This document shows, in pieces, positions 46,901 through 56,338 of a DNA stretch of 64,000 nucleotides; the first letter of the stretch is position 1; each line of letters opens with the position of its first letter. The notes under the pieces were generated by a model. The model was not told the DNA's origin. It saw nothing but the letters and a program-made list of their open reading frames with translations, and ran no database searches. Both the position numbers and the translations under genes were made by a program. The stretch covers positions 62,001 to 126,000 of the forward strand of contig CAXXSG010000005.1 in the NCBI GenBank assembly GCA_963665915.2. Direction: 5' to 3'. The stretch comes from JAFGRU01 sp963665915. GTDB taxonomy: Bacteria; Desulfobacterota; Desulfuromonadia; Desulfuromonadales; JAAYDE01.

Positions 46901-47212
46901 CGGTAATAATTGCAGGATACGAAAGCATAGTACTTCCCGCTGAAACAACGGGCTCCCATTCCTGTTCTCGGGGATAAGGGAAAAAAACTGCTGAACGAGG
47001 GAATTGGGAAAAGGAAATTCACAATTGGCACAGATGCCAAGTTTGCGGGCCAGGGTCAGAGACAGCCATTTCTGCATCCCTTTGCTCTGAACCATGATAG
47101 TCTCAGATGCGAGAGGCGGCGCGGCATAACTTTGAATGTTGTCGCCCAAAGCATCGGCAAGATTCTCGAGGCAGTTGCTGGTGAACAGGTGCAGCCCTAT
47201 CCCCTCATTCAT
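43964..47212 (-). CDS. recC: Exodeoxyribonuclease V gamma subunit RecC
   Basis: A 1082 aa subunit that splits the DNA strands and recognises Chi; it has a helicase-like fold but lacks ATPase motifs. Typical are GLHLFTSNCLENLADAL at the N-terminus and MVQSKGMQKWLSL, then the RIVATIAGLNEGVFPR-like segment (IRIIAIAGLNEGVFPR form) in the middle. It overlaps the VanZ-like gene upstream by 4 bases and abuts recB. Confidence 0.95.
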   Translation of the reverse strand: MNEGIGLHLFTSNCLENLADALGDNIQSYAAPPLASETIMVQSKGMQKWLSLTLARKLGICANCEFPFPNSLVQQFFSLIPENRNGSPLFQREVLCFRILQLLPDLLHFPVFSPLENYLGEEISSLKSFQLARHLANLFDQYTIYRPDMLLDWDQGGEGGWQAELWRKIGFSSSAPHRASLQREFLSLCRNGSVKDGKIPKKISIFGVSTLPLFHIEMLAAAAKFSSVHLYLLNPCREYWFDIISTKAGARKEARALPPGVPSFDVLHYETGHPLLASLGTTGSEFFGMLFDHCDFQEHSFFEARAEKTLLSTLQGDIHLCRSHNGSEKFNIHPRDDSLQIHSCHTPLREMEVLHDFLLSCFENIPGLLASDILVMTPDLEKYAPYITAVFDSVEDVTRKIPYTIADRSHCECNRIARYFFDILALRKSRFEASRIIDLLQSPEIQKRFDIQGQDLELLCHWLGETRIRWGISSEDRAARGLPDYPDNSWKAGLDRLLLGYALPGDGQHLFNGILPYEDMEGNSTLLLGKFAEFITSLSKSVPAMDKMFSLQGWVKWLKSILEGFFLPETDSEGEFLEVESTFHELSRAGDLGGFDQTIDIDSVEAFLMEKLTAPSTASGRFLSGGVTFCAMLPMRSIPFRIIAIAGLNEGVFPRRATPLNFDLMADSPRRGDRSLRHEDRYLFLETLISARDKLFISFLGQNIRDNSQVQPSIVVSEMLDYLDSNYAIVDSAGTVTDHVLSRHPLQAFDPLYFLKESRLKSYSSENLAALLSACNVTRLATSPMAPLPIPKEEWKNIELSQFLTFFRHPIRYFLQQRLGVFPDEQSAVLDDREPFFLKGLERYELGNFLTENILKDGNPAENFPLIREQGILPHGVLGKMAFDELTREAASLAARVRIATQGEVEKVVDISGEVENFHLSGRVAGIYGDTLVRYRFARNKAVDQVKAWLELAVLKAFLGTEAPARSVVIGTDGDWEYRLHPESVQILREFLQLYWRGLTLPLAFFPETSLSFVRALNRKPDEPEQALEAARKIWEADPFRHGESEDPYYELCFYDSDPLNEEFQSLALQIYRPMLAFQKGL

Positions 47213-47652
47213 GGGGCATCCGTATTTCCGTCAGGCTGGGGCGAAATTAGTTTTTCCCTGCGCAAAGGTTTCCCGGAAATTTGCGGGATTAGACAGGCCA
47301 GCAAGTAAATGGCTGTGGCACCTAAAATGTTGGCTGCGATGTCGTACTTGTCAGGAGTTCGAACCCTTGTCAGATAGGATTGGCCTATCTCCATACAAAT
47401 CCCGAAAAGAACAGAGAAAGCCAAAGCCAAGCGCCAAGCTTTTCGATGGGAAACAACCAGACCCAAAAAGGCACGTCCGGCGAAAAAAGTAAGGAAAAAA
47501 TAGGCCCCTGCATGCTGGATTTTATCCCAGGAGAGCCATTTGATGTTGACTTTTGGAGGGTGAGCGGCAAGGGACAGCCAGACAATAATCCCGGCGTAAA
47601 TGACAAAAAAAACAAAGCGGCCAAAAATGCGAATCCCGGGCTTTAAATGCAT
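47209..47652 (-). CDS. VanZ-like family membrane protein
   Basis: A 147 aa protein with four membrane segments. WDKIQHAGAYFFLTFFAGRAF and the later GICMEIGQSYLTR with DIAANILGATAIYL are the VanZ-domain landmarks. VanZ is known from a glycopeptide resistance cluster, but most VanZ-like proteins have no established function. It overlaps recC by 4 bases (ATGA) and follows tal-pgi by 56 bases, so it is likely part of a transcript running into recCBD. Confidence 0.85.
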   Translation of the reverse strand: MHLKPGIRIFGRFVFFVIYAGIIVWLSLAAHPPKVNIKWLSWDKIQHAGAYFFLTFFAGRAFLGLVVSHRKAWRLALAFSVLFGICMEIGQSYLTRVRTPDKYDIAANILGATAIYLLACLIPQISGKPLRREKLISPQPDGNTDAP

Positions 47653-47708
47653 TGAACTCCCCCAGGGCCAGTTGGCGAGAAAAGCAAATGTTGCAATTGA
47701 ACTTCCAG

Positions 47709-50537
47709 TTAAAGAGCTTTCAACGTATCGGTCAGCATGGATAGCCCTGCGTCCGATGCTTCACTCAAATGAATTCTCAAAGTACGCCGGCCGTATTTTT
47801 GAAGAGCTTCCAGATCCCCACGGGCCTGTGCTTTTATTAGGGTTCCGAATGTATAGTGAGCACCGGGGATGGCGACGTCTTCAGGGGGATCAGCGGTTAA
47901 TTGAATAAAAAGTCCGCTGTTGGGTCCACCTTTGTGAAACTGGCCGGTCGAGTGAAGAAAACGGGGTCCATAGCCAAAAGTGGTTGCAAGATGAAATTTG
48001 TCACGGATCAAACCGTGAATTTCCTGCAACCTCTCATCTAAGGATGGTTTCTCTGGTAAATAAGCCATCAGCGCCACATAATCACGGGGACGTTTTCTAC
48101 CCAAAAAAGACACCAGAATCTCCTTGAAACTGTTTCCGGTTTCTTTACCAAAAACCTGAAGAGCCTGGTCTTTGAACAAGGGTTCCCGGGCATCCTTCAT
48201 TGTCTGGTTTCCCAGATCGTCAAGAATGCGTAACGTGTTCGATTTGCTCTCCTGGACGTTCGGCTGGTCAAAGGGATTGATACGAATAATAGCACCGGCG
48301 GTTGCCGTCGCAATTTCCCAACGGAAAAATTCCTGAACCAGGTCAGCGGTTTTCAGCAGGCGCACGGTCACTACCGGATGGTCGAGTTTTTTCAATTCAC
48401 CGACCAGAATTTCCATGGCGGCAGAACTTTCATTCTCAATCTGATAGTAGACAAAGAGACGGTCATCACCATAAGTGCCCGGATCTCCCAAGGGTTCACC
48501 GGCGACAGGAAGAACACCGGTCTCTTCTTTGCCGGTACTCTCTGCAATCAACTGTTCAAGCCAGAGACCAAGGGTTTGGATCGACTCAGGGAGAAGGAAG
48601 GTGACCTTGTTGCGCCCATGCAAAGCCAGCTCGCCCATCACCGCTCCAAGGGTGACGCCGGGGTTTTTACTTTCGGGAAGCTCCGAACCACAGGCCTGTT
48701 TCATTACCAGTACCGATGAAAAGAGCTTTTCAACATCCAGCCCCATTAGAGCAGCAGGAACAAGACCGAAATAGGAAAGAGCGGAGTAACGACCCCCTAT
48801 GTCCGCAAAATTGGTGAAAATGCGACGATAATTCAGTTTTTCAGCCTTGCCGACTAATAAAGTCCCGGGATCGGTAATGGCGATAAAATTCTCACCGGCA
48901 TTCACACCCTTGATTTCCTGAAGACGGGCGAAAAAATAATCGGAAAAGGCGTTGGGTTCCGCAGTCGTCCCGGATTTACTGGCTTCAATAAAAAGGGTTT
49001 GAGCCAAAGGAAGTTCTTCGGACAGCTTGAGAACCGTTTCCGGGTTGGTTGTATCCAGTATAGTCAGGGGGATTTTATCGCTTTCAACCACAAGGGAGCG
49101 CTCAAAACAGAGGGGGGTCATACTGCTGCCGCCCATCCCCATAACCAGAACATTTGTAAATCCGGCCTCTCTGATTTCCCGGGCGAAAGCTTTCAGTTCC
49201 GTTAACTCATCCTGAAGTTTTTCGGGAACATCCAGCCAACCGAGAGCATTGACAATGGCCTTCTGCGTTTCGGGATCGTGCTTCCAGAGAGCGGGGTCCT
49301 TGTTCCATAAGCGCGAGGCAAATCCTTCCTCTTGCAAACGATTGAGACGTTTCTGGACGTAGCGGGAATACAGACCAAGGTCGAGGGTCTGGCGAGCAGG
49401 GAACTCATCTCCCAGGATGGCGTTGCGCTCTTCCGTCAGTTTTTCGAAGAGACTGTCAAAGGGCTGAATAAACTTCTGGATGCCGTCTTCTTCCAGCATT
49501 TGGGTGGCGTCGGCGAGATTGATGCCAACCTCTTTCAGCTGAGCGAGGTCTTTTTCTGCTTCGAGAAGAGAGGTTTCAAGAGTGGTGGCCACCTTTCCAT
49601 GGTCACGAAAGGCATTCATGGTTTTGACCGGCACCGTGTTGACGGTATCCATTCCTATCAGTTCATCCACATACTTGACATCGCTGTAATTTGGATCCTT
49701 AGTCCCGGTGCTCGCCCAGAGAAGTCTTTGAGGACGGGCGCCGAGTTGCTGAAGTTTTTTGAAGCGCTCGCTACTGAAAAGCTCTTTGTATATCTGGTAG
49801 GCCTGCTTGGCGCTCGAAACGGCGATCCGACCGCAAAGTTGACCGCCGACGGCGGCCTGATCTCTTCCGGAATCACTGATTTTCTGCAACTCGGGGTCGA
49901 GTAGAGTATCGATGCGGCTGAGAAAAAAACTGGCCACGGAGGCAATATTGTCAACGCTTTTCCCGGCTTGGGCTCTCTTTTCAAGCCCGGCAATAAAAGC
50001 CTCGGCCACTTCCTGATAACGGGGAATACTGAAAAGGAGGGTGGCGTTAATATTGACGCCCTCGGAAGTCAGCTCCCTGATGGCGGCACACCCTTCCCTG
50101 GTAGCCGGGACCTTGATCATGACATTGGGGCGAGCAAGTTCCTTCCAGAGGAGACGCCCTTCCTCTATGGTCCCATCGACATCTCTGGCGAGATGCGGTG
50201 AAACCTCGAGGCTGACAAAACCATTCCGGCCTTGGGTGGCGTCGTACAGATTTCGAAACTGATCCGCAGCCTCCCGGACGTCTTCCACAACCAGGTTCTG
50301 ATAAATCTCCTCAACAGAAGCACCGGAGCGGACAAGTTCAGCGATTGCGCCATCATATTCGTTGCTCCCAGCAATGGCCTCTTTGAATATTGCGGGATTG
50401 GAGGTAACGCCACAAATTCCGTCATCTTCAATAAGCTTCAGAAGTTCTCCCGAGCGAAGCATTTCACGGTGAAGAAAATCGAGCCAGATGCTTTGACCGA
50501 AAGATTTGATCTTCAGCAGCGGATTGGCGTTACTCAT
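47709..50537 (-). CDS. Bifunctional transaldolase / glucose-6-phosphate isomerase fusion
   Basis: A 942 aa fusion. Residues 1 to about 370 are a transaldolase (SIWLDFLHREML, MIKVPAT with the Schiff-base lysine, ASTGTKDPNYSD), and residues about 390-942 are glucose-6-phosphate isomerase (MGMGGSSMTP, ASKSGTTAEPNAF sugar-phosphate sites). The two enzymes act in the pentose phosphate pathway and glycolysis; the fusion is known in several bacterial groups. It follows tkt by 160 bases on the same strand, which suggests one carbon-metabolism unit. Confidence 0.94.
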   Translation of the reverse strand: MSNANPLLKIKSFGQSIWLDFLHREMLRSGELLKLIEDDGICGVTSNPAIFKEAIAGSNEYDGAIAELVRSGASVEEIYQNLVVEDVREAADQFRNLYDATQGRNGFVSLEVSPHLARDVDGTIEEGRLLWKELARPNVMIKVPATREGCAAIRELTSEGVNINATLLFSIPRYQEVAEAFIAGLEKRAQAGKSVDNIASVASFFLSRIDTLLDPELQKISDSGRDQAAVGGQLCGRIAVSSAKQAYQIYKELFSSERFKKLQQLGARPQRLLWASTGTKDPNYSDVKYVDELIGMDTVNTVPVKTMNAFRDHGKVATTLETSLLEAEKDLAQLKEVGINLADATQMLEEDGIQKFIQPFDSLFEKLTEERNAILGDEFPARQTLDLGLYSRYVQKRLNRLQEEGFASRLWNKDPALWKHDPETQKAIVNALGWLDVPEKLQDELTELKAFAREIREAGFTNVLVMGMGGSSMTPLCFERSLVVESDKIPLTILDTTNPETVLKLSEELPLAQTLFIEASKSGTTAEPNAFSDYFFARLQEIKGVNAGENFIAITDPGTLLVGKAEKLNYRRIFTNFADIGGRYSALSYFGLVPAALMGLDVEKLFSSVLVMKQACGSELPESKNPGVTLGAVMGELALHGRNKVTFLLPESIQTLGLWLEQLIAESTGKEETGVLPVAGEPLGDPGTYGDDRLFVYYQIENESSAAMEILVGELKKLDHPVVTVRLLKTADLVQEFFRWEIATATAGAIIRINPFDQPNVQESKSNTLRILDDLGNQTMKDAREPLFKDQALQVFGKETGNSFKEILVSFLGRKRPRDYVALMAYLPEKPSLDERLQEIHGLIRDKFHLATTFGYGPRFLHSTGQFHKGGPNSGLFIQLTADPPEDVAIPGAHYTFGTLIKAQARGDLEALQKYGRRTLRIHLSEASDAGLSMLTDTLKAL

Positions 50538-50697
50538 TGTTTCTCCTCCTCTTTATTGCCAAGTTGATACTGGATTTATTGAGGCTTTCAATGCCTATTC
50601 AAGAATAACGGAAAGATTTTTAGAGGTCCAGCCTGGCCGGACGATTTCTTTCCTTCGGAGTCGAGTCGGGAAAATGGCAAAAAGAAAATTTCTCGTT

Positions 50698-52773
50698 TCA
50701 GGCGAGAATCTCCCGGGCTTTGGAAAGAACATTTTCTACCGTGAAGCCGAAGTTTTTCAGATTGGTCCCTCCAGGGGCGGAAGCTCCAAAGCGGTCAATA
50801 CCCACAATACGGCCGCATCTGCCGACATATTTTTCCCAACCATGGGTGACGCCGGCCTCAACAGCCATGCGGCGCGTGACATCGGAAGGAAGAACTTCTG
50901 CCCGGTATTCATCCGACTGATTTTCAAAAAGCTCCCAGGACGGCATGCTGACAACCCGAGCCCGGATCCCGTCAGCCGCAAGCTGCTCATAAGCATCGAG
51001 CGCCAGGTGGACTTCCGAACCGGTGGCAATGAGTATGATTTCCGGATTTCCATGGGGAGCATCGGCAAGAATATAAGCGCCCTTCCGCAGCCCTTCAACA
51101 GGTGCATATTTTTTTCGGTCGATGACGGGTACATTCTGGCGGGTGAGGACGAAAGCGACAGGCCGGGGCTCCTTACTGCTCAGGGCGAATTTCCACCCCT
51201 CCATGGTTTCGTTGGCGTCGGCGGGCCGAAATACGATCAGATCGGGAATGGTGCGCAGGGCCATGGTATGCTCTACCGGCTGGTGTGTGGGTCCGTCTTC
51301 ACCAACGGCAACGGAGTCATGAGTGAAAACATAAATTACAGGGAGTTCCATCAACGCCGCAAGCCGCACCGCGGGGCGCATGTAATCGGAAAATACGAGG
51401 AAGGTACTTCCGTAGGGAAGTAGACCCCCATGAGCCGCGATCCCGTTCATAATACTTCCCATAGCGTGTTCGCGAACACCAAAAGAGATGTTTCTGCCGG
51501 AGTAATCAAAATACTCATTGGGCGGGACGGGGAAATCATCGGGTAATTTCCCGGGAGCCTGAAAAAAGCCCTGGTTTTTCATGACGGTTTTGGTGGATGG
51601 ATCAAGGTCCGCCGAACCGCCGACCAACGACTGGCAGCGGGTCGCGAGGCCATTGAGGATCTGGCCACTGGCCGAGCGGGTGGCAATGGATTTTTCGTAA
51701 TCAGAAAAAACGGGCAGATCCTGGTCCCAATCTGCGGGGATACCATTCTCATGAAAACGGTCCCAGTCTGCCTTCAATTCGGGGTACCGTTGAGCATATT
51801 GATCCAGCATCCTGTTCCAGACATCATTTTCCATGGAACCGTTGTTTTTTAAATCGTCAAAAAAGGACCGCACTTCCTCGGGAACATAAAATTCCTTGTC
51901 TTCCGGCCAGTCCAGTGCTTTTTTGGTGGCTTGGGTCTCTTCCGCTCCAAGAGGTGACCCGTGAGCATCACTTCGATCCTGAAATTTGGGACTACCAAAT
52001 CCGATATGGCTGCGGCAAATGATCAAAGATGGCTTAGAGGTCTCTAACCGAGCAAGCTCCAGTGCATTTTCGATGGCCTGCAAATCATTTGCATCGGTCA
52101 CCTCAAGAATATGCCAGCCGGAAGCAGCGAACTTCTTGCCGGTGTCTTCCGTGAAAATCAGGGATGTAGGTCCGGAGAGGCTGATATGATTGCTGTCATA
52201 AAGGCAGATCAGCTTGCCGAGGCCGAGGTGCCCCGCGAGAGAGGCTGTTTCCAAAGCAACGCCTTCCATCAGGTCACCGTCACTGGCGAGAACGTAGGTG
52301 TAATGATCTACAAGGTTATAGTCGGGACGATTAAAGCGGCTTCCCAGGTGAGCCTCTGCCATGGCCATACCAACAGCATTGGCGATACCCTGCCCGAGGG
52401 GCCCGGTAGTTGTTTCAACCCCGGGGGTCATGCCCTTTTCCGGGTGGCCGGGTGTTTTGGAGCCCCATTGCCTGAAATTTTTCAAGTCATCAATGGAAAG
52501 ATCATAGCCGGAAAGGTGGAGAATGGCATAAAAAAGGGCTGAGGCATGCCCGGCCGAGAGAACAAAACGATCCCGGTTCTGCCAGTCGGAATTTTCAGGG
52601 TTGTATTTCAGAAAACGGGACCAAAGGGTATAGATAATGGGGGCTGCGCCGAGAGGCATGCCCGGATGCCCGCTGGAGGCTCTTTCGATAGCATCAATAG
52701 AGAGGAAACGAATGGTATTGACGGCAAGAGCGTCGACTTGGGGATTCTTGTTTTTTGGCCTGTTATTATCCAT
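50698..52773 (-). CDS. tkt: Transketolase
   Basis: A 691 aa thiamine diphosphate enzyme that transfers two-carbon units between sugar phosphates. The N-terminal IERASSGHPGMPLGAAP, the TPP motif SDGDLMEGVALE, and the central THDSVAVGEDGPTHQP are all intact. Length is close to the 660-680 of most bacterial transketolases. A ribosome site, AAGGAG, lies about 12 bases before the ATG. It leads the tkt-tal/pgi-vanZ-recCBD run on the minus strand. Confidence 0.96.
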   Translation of the reverse strand: MDNNRPKNKNPQVDALAVNTIRFLSIDAIERASSGHPGMPLGAAPIIYTLWSRFLKYNPENSDWQNRDRFVLSAGHASALFYAILHLSGYDLSIDDLKNFRQWGSKTPGHPEKGMTPGVETTTGPLGQGIANAVGMAMAEAHLGSRFNRPDYNLVDHYTYVLASDGDLMEGVALETASLAGHLGLGKLICLYDSNHISLSGPTSLIFTEDTGKKFAASGWHILEVTDANDLQAIENALELARLETSKPSLIICRSHIGFGSPKFQDRSDAHGSPLGAEETQATKKALDWPEDKEFYVPEEVRSFFDDLKNNGSMENDVWNRMLDQYAQRYPELKADWDRFHENGIPADWDQDLPVFSDYEKSIATRSASGQILNGLATRCQSLVGGSADLDPSTKTVMKNQGFFQAPGKLPDDFPVPPNEYFDYSGRNISFGVREHAMGSIMNGIAAHGGLLPYGSTFLVFSDYMRPAVRLAALMELPVIYVFTHDSVAVGEDGPTHQPVEHTMALRTIPDLIVFRPADANETMEGWKFALSSKEPRPVAFVLTRQNVPVIDRKKYAPVEGLRKGAYILADAPHGNPEIILIATGSEVHLALDAYEQLAADGIRARVVSMPSWELFENQSDEYRAEVLPSDVTRRMAVEAGVTHGWEKYVGRCGRIVGIDRFGASAPGGTNLKNFGFTVENVLSKAREILA

Positions 52774-53007
52774 TTTTGACCATAACTCCTTAATAAATTT
52801 TAAACTCCTAAGATTTATGCCAATGAAATTACTTTTTTTACCATAACCCTTTCTAAAGAGCCATCCAAACTTAAAGTAACCCCAGGTTTTTTTCCAAAAG
52901 AAGATGTCAAATACCGCGAAAACTAATCATCTTTCCATTTTAAAAAGACAGTAACCTCTTAGCAGTCTTGAAAAAAGGGGAAGCTGGTTCAAAATAAAAA
53001 AAACTAC

Positions 53008-53035
53008 TTAGGCGAAGATTATATTTGAGTATAAT
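53008..53035 (+). promoter_or_regulatory. Probable promoter of the SDR/DUF2867 gene
   Basis: TTAGGC (53008-53013), a 16-base spacer and a consensus TATAAT (53030-53035), about 65 bases before the ATG. The 327-base gap 52774-53100 holds nothing else I recognise. Confidence 0.6.
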
Positions 53036-53100
53036 GAAGTGGAGATTCCAGACAACCATTCGTAAATGGGAAACGTTTTGAAAAACAGGGTTTGAGTCCA

Positions 53101-54618
53101 ATGACTGATGGAACACAAACAGCACCCATATTTGTGGCGGGAGCTACAGGTTACGTTGGTGGACGTTTGGTCCCGCTGCTTCTGGATAAAGGTTACACTG
53201 TCCAGATTCTGGTTCGCAACCCCGCGAAACTTCAAGGCAGGGATTGGAATCCTCATCCCCGTCTCGAAGTCATAACCGGGGATATCCTCGACAGGAATGC
53301 TCTCACGCAAGCAATGAATGGATGCGGTGTCGGGTTTTATCTCATCCATTCGATGCTGACCGAAGTCGATAATTTCATCGAGACTGATCGGGAGGCCGCA
53401 ACCAACATGCTTGAAATTGCTGCAGCGGTCGGCCTAAAAAGAATTATCTATCTCAGCGGCCTGGGTGAGGAAGGTTCGGATCTCAGCCGTCATCTCCGTT
53501 CCCGGACCGAGGTCGGCAATATTCTCAAAGAAGGCAAGGTACCGGTCACTATTTTAAGAGCGGCCATGATTATCGGTTCCGGCAGCGCGTCCTTCGCAAT
53601 TCTCCGCCACCTGGTCGAACGCCTCCCGATCATGGTCACTCCCCGTTGGGTGAATACGCCCTGCCAGCCCATCAGCATCCGCAATGTTCTCGGCTATCTT
53701 GTCGGTTGTCTCGAAAACAAAGAAACATTGGGCAAAACCTTTGATATCGGTCAAGAGAGAATCGTGACCTATCGGGACCTGATGAATATTTACGCAGAGG
53801 TTGTCGGTCTCAGACGCCGTATCATTATCCCGGTGCCCATTCTTTCTCCTCGCCTCAGTTCTTATTGGATTCATATTTTCACCCCTGTTCCAGCGTCCTT
53901 GGCCCGCCCGTTAGCCCAGGGTCTTCGCAATCCGGTGATCTGCAAGGAATCCCAAATCCGCTCCCTTATTCCGCAAAAACTTCTTGACTGCCGCGAAGCC
54001 ATCCAACTCGCTTCAGGAAAAGTCCGCTCCAGGGGTGTGGAAACATCCTGGCGAGATGCCGGCACCATCCCTGTGGTCGAAGAATCCATGCGCGGGGATC
54101 CGGCCTGGTCAAAGCAAACGCGCTATAAAGATTCCCGGAAGCTGATTTTAGCCGCATCCCTGGAAAATACCTGGAAAGCAGTGGCTGAACTTGGAGGAAA
54201 AACTGGCTGGTATTATGCGAATTGGCTGTGGACCCTGCGCGGGTTGCTCGATCGGATGGTGGGAGGAGTCGGCCTGCAGCGAGGCCGGCGTTTGGGACAA
54301 ATACTACGCCCCGGAGATGCTATCGATTTCTGGCGGGTGGCAGTTGCGGAAAAAGAAAAAAAACTGGTGCTGGCCTCTGAAATGAAGTTACCCGGAGAGG
54401 CTGTTCTAGAATTTCACCTTCAAAAACTCTCCGACGACCAGGTGGAGGTCTGGCAGATTGCCCGGTTTTCGCCCAGAGGGTTAAGCGGAATTCTTTATTG
54501 GCATGCAGTTTCCCCGCTCCACAACCTGGTTTTCGACGGCATGCTGCGCGGCATCGGAAAGGCATCGGGAGGAGAAATCATTCAAGGCCCTCAACGCTCA
54601 CCTGCGGATAGGAAATAG
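53101..54618 (+). CDS. SDR-family NAD(P)-binding protein with C-terminal DUF2867 (SRPBCC-like)
   Basis: About 505 aa from the ATG at 53101. The N-terminal half is an extended NAD(P)-binding Rossmann fold (VAGATGYVGGRLVPLLL with GxxGxxG, then ILVRNPAKL and a YLSGLGEEG segment). The C-terminal 180 residues (GGKTGWYYANWLWTLRGL, RPGDAIDFWRV, KMKLPGEAVLEF-like) form the DUF2867 domain. Similar fusions are annotated as epimerases or quinone-reductase-like proteins with no defined substrate. The next gene is queH, 96 bases downstream. Confidence 0.85.
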   Translation: MTDGTQTAPIFVAGATGYVGGRLVPLLLDKGYTVQILVRNPAKLQGRDWNPHPRLEVITGDILDRNALTQAMNGCGVGFYLIHSMLTEVDNFIETDREAATNMLEIAAAVGLKRIIYLSGLGEEGSDLSRHLRSRTEVGNILKEGKVPVTILRAAMIIGSGSASFAILRHLVERLPIMVTPRWVNTPCQPISIRNVLGYLVGCLENKETLGKTFDIGQERIVTYRDLMNIYAEVVGLRRRIIIPVPILSPRLSSYWIHIFTPVPASLARPLAQGLRNPVICKESQIRSLIPQKLLDCREAIQLASGKVRSRGVETSWRDAGTIPVVEESMRGDPAWSKQTRYKDSRKLILAASLENTWKAVAELGGKTGWYYANWLWTLRGLLDRMVGGVGLQRGRRLGQILRPGDAIDFWRVAVAEKEKKLVLASEMKLPGEAVLEFHLQKLSDDQVEVWQIARFSPRGLSGILYWHAVSPLHNLVFDGMLRGIGKASGGEIIQGPQRSPADRK

Positions 54619-54714
54619 CAACTGGTGAGCAAAGAAGAGACTTGGTAACTATCCTGCGGTATAATCAGTTAAGCCCAAAATGAAATAACTCTAAGCCCTT
54701 TCCGGAAAAATAAA

Positions 54715-55245
54715 ATGGACGAGGATAAAAATATTTTGCTGCATTGCTGTTGCGCCCCCTGCACCTGTGCCTGCCTTGAACGCCTTCTCGACGAGGGTTT
54801 CAAAGTCACGCTTTTCTTTTCCAACTCGAATATTTATCCCCCCGAGGAATATCAAAAGAGGTTGAGATCCATCGAAACCCTTGCGCGATCTTATGAAATA
54901 CCTCTCGAAATAGACGCCTATGACCCCACATCCTGGAGGGCGCATGTGGCGGGCCTGGAAAACGAGCCGGAGAAAGGGAAGCGCTGTGTCAAATGCTTCG
55001 AGTTCAGCTTCGCTCGTGCTCAAATTAAGTCTGAAGCCATGGAAATCAACGCTTTCACGTCAACCCTGAGCATCAGCCCTCACAAGCCCTCACCCATTAT
55101 TTTTGAAGTAGGCAAGTCCTTCCCCTATTTCAGAGCCATTGATTTCAAAAAGAAAAACGGCTTTAAGCGCAGCCTGGAGTTAAGTCAAAAACATTCCCTC
55201 TACCGCCAGAATTATTGCGGCTGTGAATTCTCCATGCAACGTTGA
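54715..55245 (+). CDS. queH: Epoxyqueuosine reductase QueH (DUF208)
   Basis: A 176 aa iron-sulfur enzyme that reduces epoxyqueuosine to queuosine in tRNA, the non-QueG form. Cysteines are placed as in the family: CCCAPC near residues 11-16, RCVKCFEF in the middle, and YCGCEFS at the end, which together hold a [4Fe-4S] cluster and a metal. The length fits the usual 180-230 aa. A YFRAIDFKKKNGFKRSLELS segment is conserved. It follows the SDR gene and may be cotranscribed. Confidence 0.9.
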   Translation: MDEDKNILLHCCCAPCTCACLERLLDEGFKVTLFFSNSNIYPPEEYQKRLRSIETLARSYEIPLEIDAYDPTSWRAHVAGLENEPEKGKRCVKCFEFSFARAQIKSEAMEINAFTSTLSISPHKPSPIIFEVGKSFPYFRAIDFKKKNGFKRSLELSQKHSLYRQNYCGCEFSMQR

Positions 55246-55494
55246 GTTCATATTGTTTCCGAATCCAGCCAGCTGAGCTTATATTAAAACCTCGTCGCCG
55301 ATTCTTGAATCAAAACCATCCCCCTGTTCTTACCTGAAACCAATCTACCTGCTGTGAAAAGTTTTATTTCCTGGAGCCTGATAATTCCTTAGATGATCCG
55401 AGGACCTTATCCGGCACAATCTATGAGAAGCCCCAACCCAATAGATTCTGGCTTAGCCGTTCTGTGTTCTGGAAAGAGTGCGTTTTGAGAATGT

Positions 55495-55690
55495 TTACGC
55501 CGCGCCTCTTGCCTTCCTGGGCTGACCCTTTGTTTTGCTCAGGTCAAATCGCCAGGATCGGATTCGGCGAACGACCTTTCTGTAGGCCATAAACAGTGAG
55601 ATGGTTGAAAGCATCTGCTCTGAACGCGACCTTTTTCATTGCCGTCCAAAGACAAGTCCCGGTTGTATTTTTCCACATTCCAAAAGAAGA
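55495..55690 (-). pseudogene. Possible decayed transposase C-terminus (frameshifted)
   Basis: Two minus-strand frames join only through a frameshift. The first reads NVEKYNRDLSLDGNEKGRV and the second, after the shift, ends with MAYRKVVRRIRSWRFDLSKT and a basic tail before TAA. The basic end and the decay suggest a mobile-element remnant. No terminal repeats are seen, so family assignment is a guess. Confidence 0.25.
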
Positions 55691-55956
55691 TGACCATCCA
55701 TGCACACGCAGGACTATCATACCTTGGCTAAGGAAACGCCCACGGACCCTCGAACCTTAAAGGAGTTTGTTGAGCAATTCGAGCAGGAGAATCGCAAGTG
55801 GTGGGTAACCGTATTTGTGACCCAACAGGGATGAGAAGATCTAATGGCGAAAACTGCTAACATTCTGCTTGGCAAAATTAAAAAAGACCAAAAGGAGGAT
55901 TTTGCGAAATAACAGGAAAGTACTGGTTGGCGTTTAAATGTCATGACCGTGCTGTG

Positions 55957-56338
55957 ATGGTGAATCTTTCAGTCCCGTTTAAAGTTTTCCGTTCTTGACG
56001 AGAAAAACCGATCTGAGAGAGAAAAGGCCATTTTTTTGCAAATAGCACATAAGTATGGGTTGAACCCGGAATGGTTTGGGTTGGAACTCAAAATGGGCAG
56101 TAGCGTTTTAAAGATAGTTGCCATCCAAGTTTGGGCGCGAAAAACCCCGATTGTTCTTGAAAGCCAACGCGGCCAAGTGTATGTTGCTTCACCAGCGACC
56201 GTTATTCCCCTTTACCAGAAAGCCTTAGCTGCGAAAGACGAAAACCCGACGAATCAGATCGCCATATTAATAGACAGAAGGAGACATTCATGGCCCAATC
56301 AAACCTCGCTCAAAAAGAAGAATTTCAGGTTACACTAG
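55957..56338 (+). pseudogene. Remnant of a phage/plasmid-type conserved domain protein
   Basis: The frame reads LDEKNRSEREKAIFLQIA and then HKYGLNPEWFGLELKMGSS and KIVAIQVWARKTPIVLE. The GLNPEWFG...KIV...ARKxPI pattern recurs in small proteins of phages and plasmids. There is no ATG in this frame before the conserved block; an ATG at 55957 is in another frame and would need a frameshift, and TTG at 56036 would cut the helix. It probably represents a broken gene. Confidence 0.35.

Noticed and set aside
47350..47375. GTTCGAACCC sequence resembling a tRNA T-loop
   Set aside because: It lies inside the VanZ-like coding sequence and no acceptor or anticodon arms can be formed around it.
55717..55944. 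75-codon minus-strand frame in the decayed patch
   Set aside because: It lies antisense to the small plus-strand frames, has no ribosome site and no recognisable motif.
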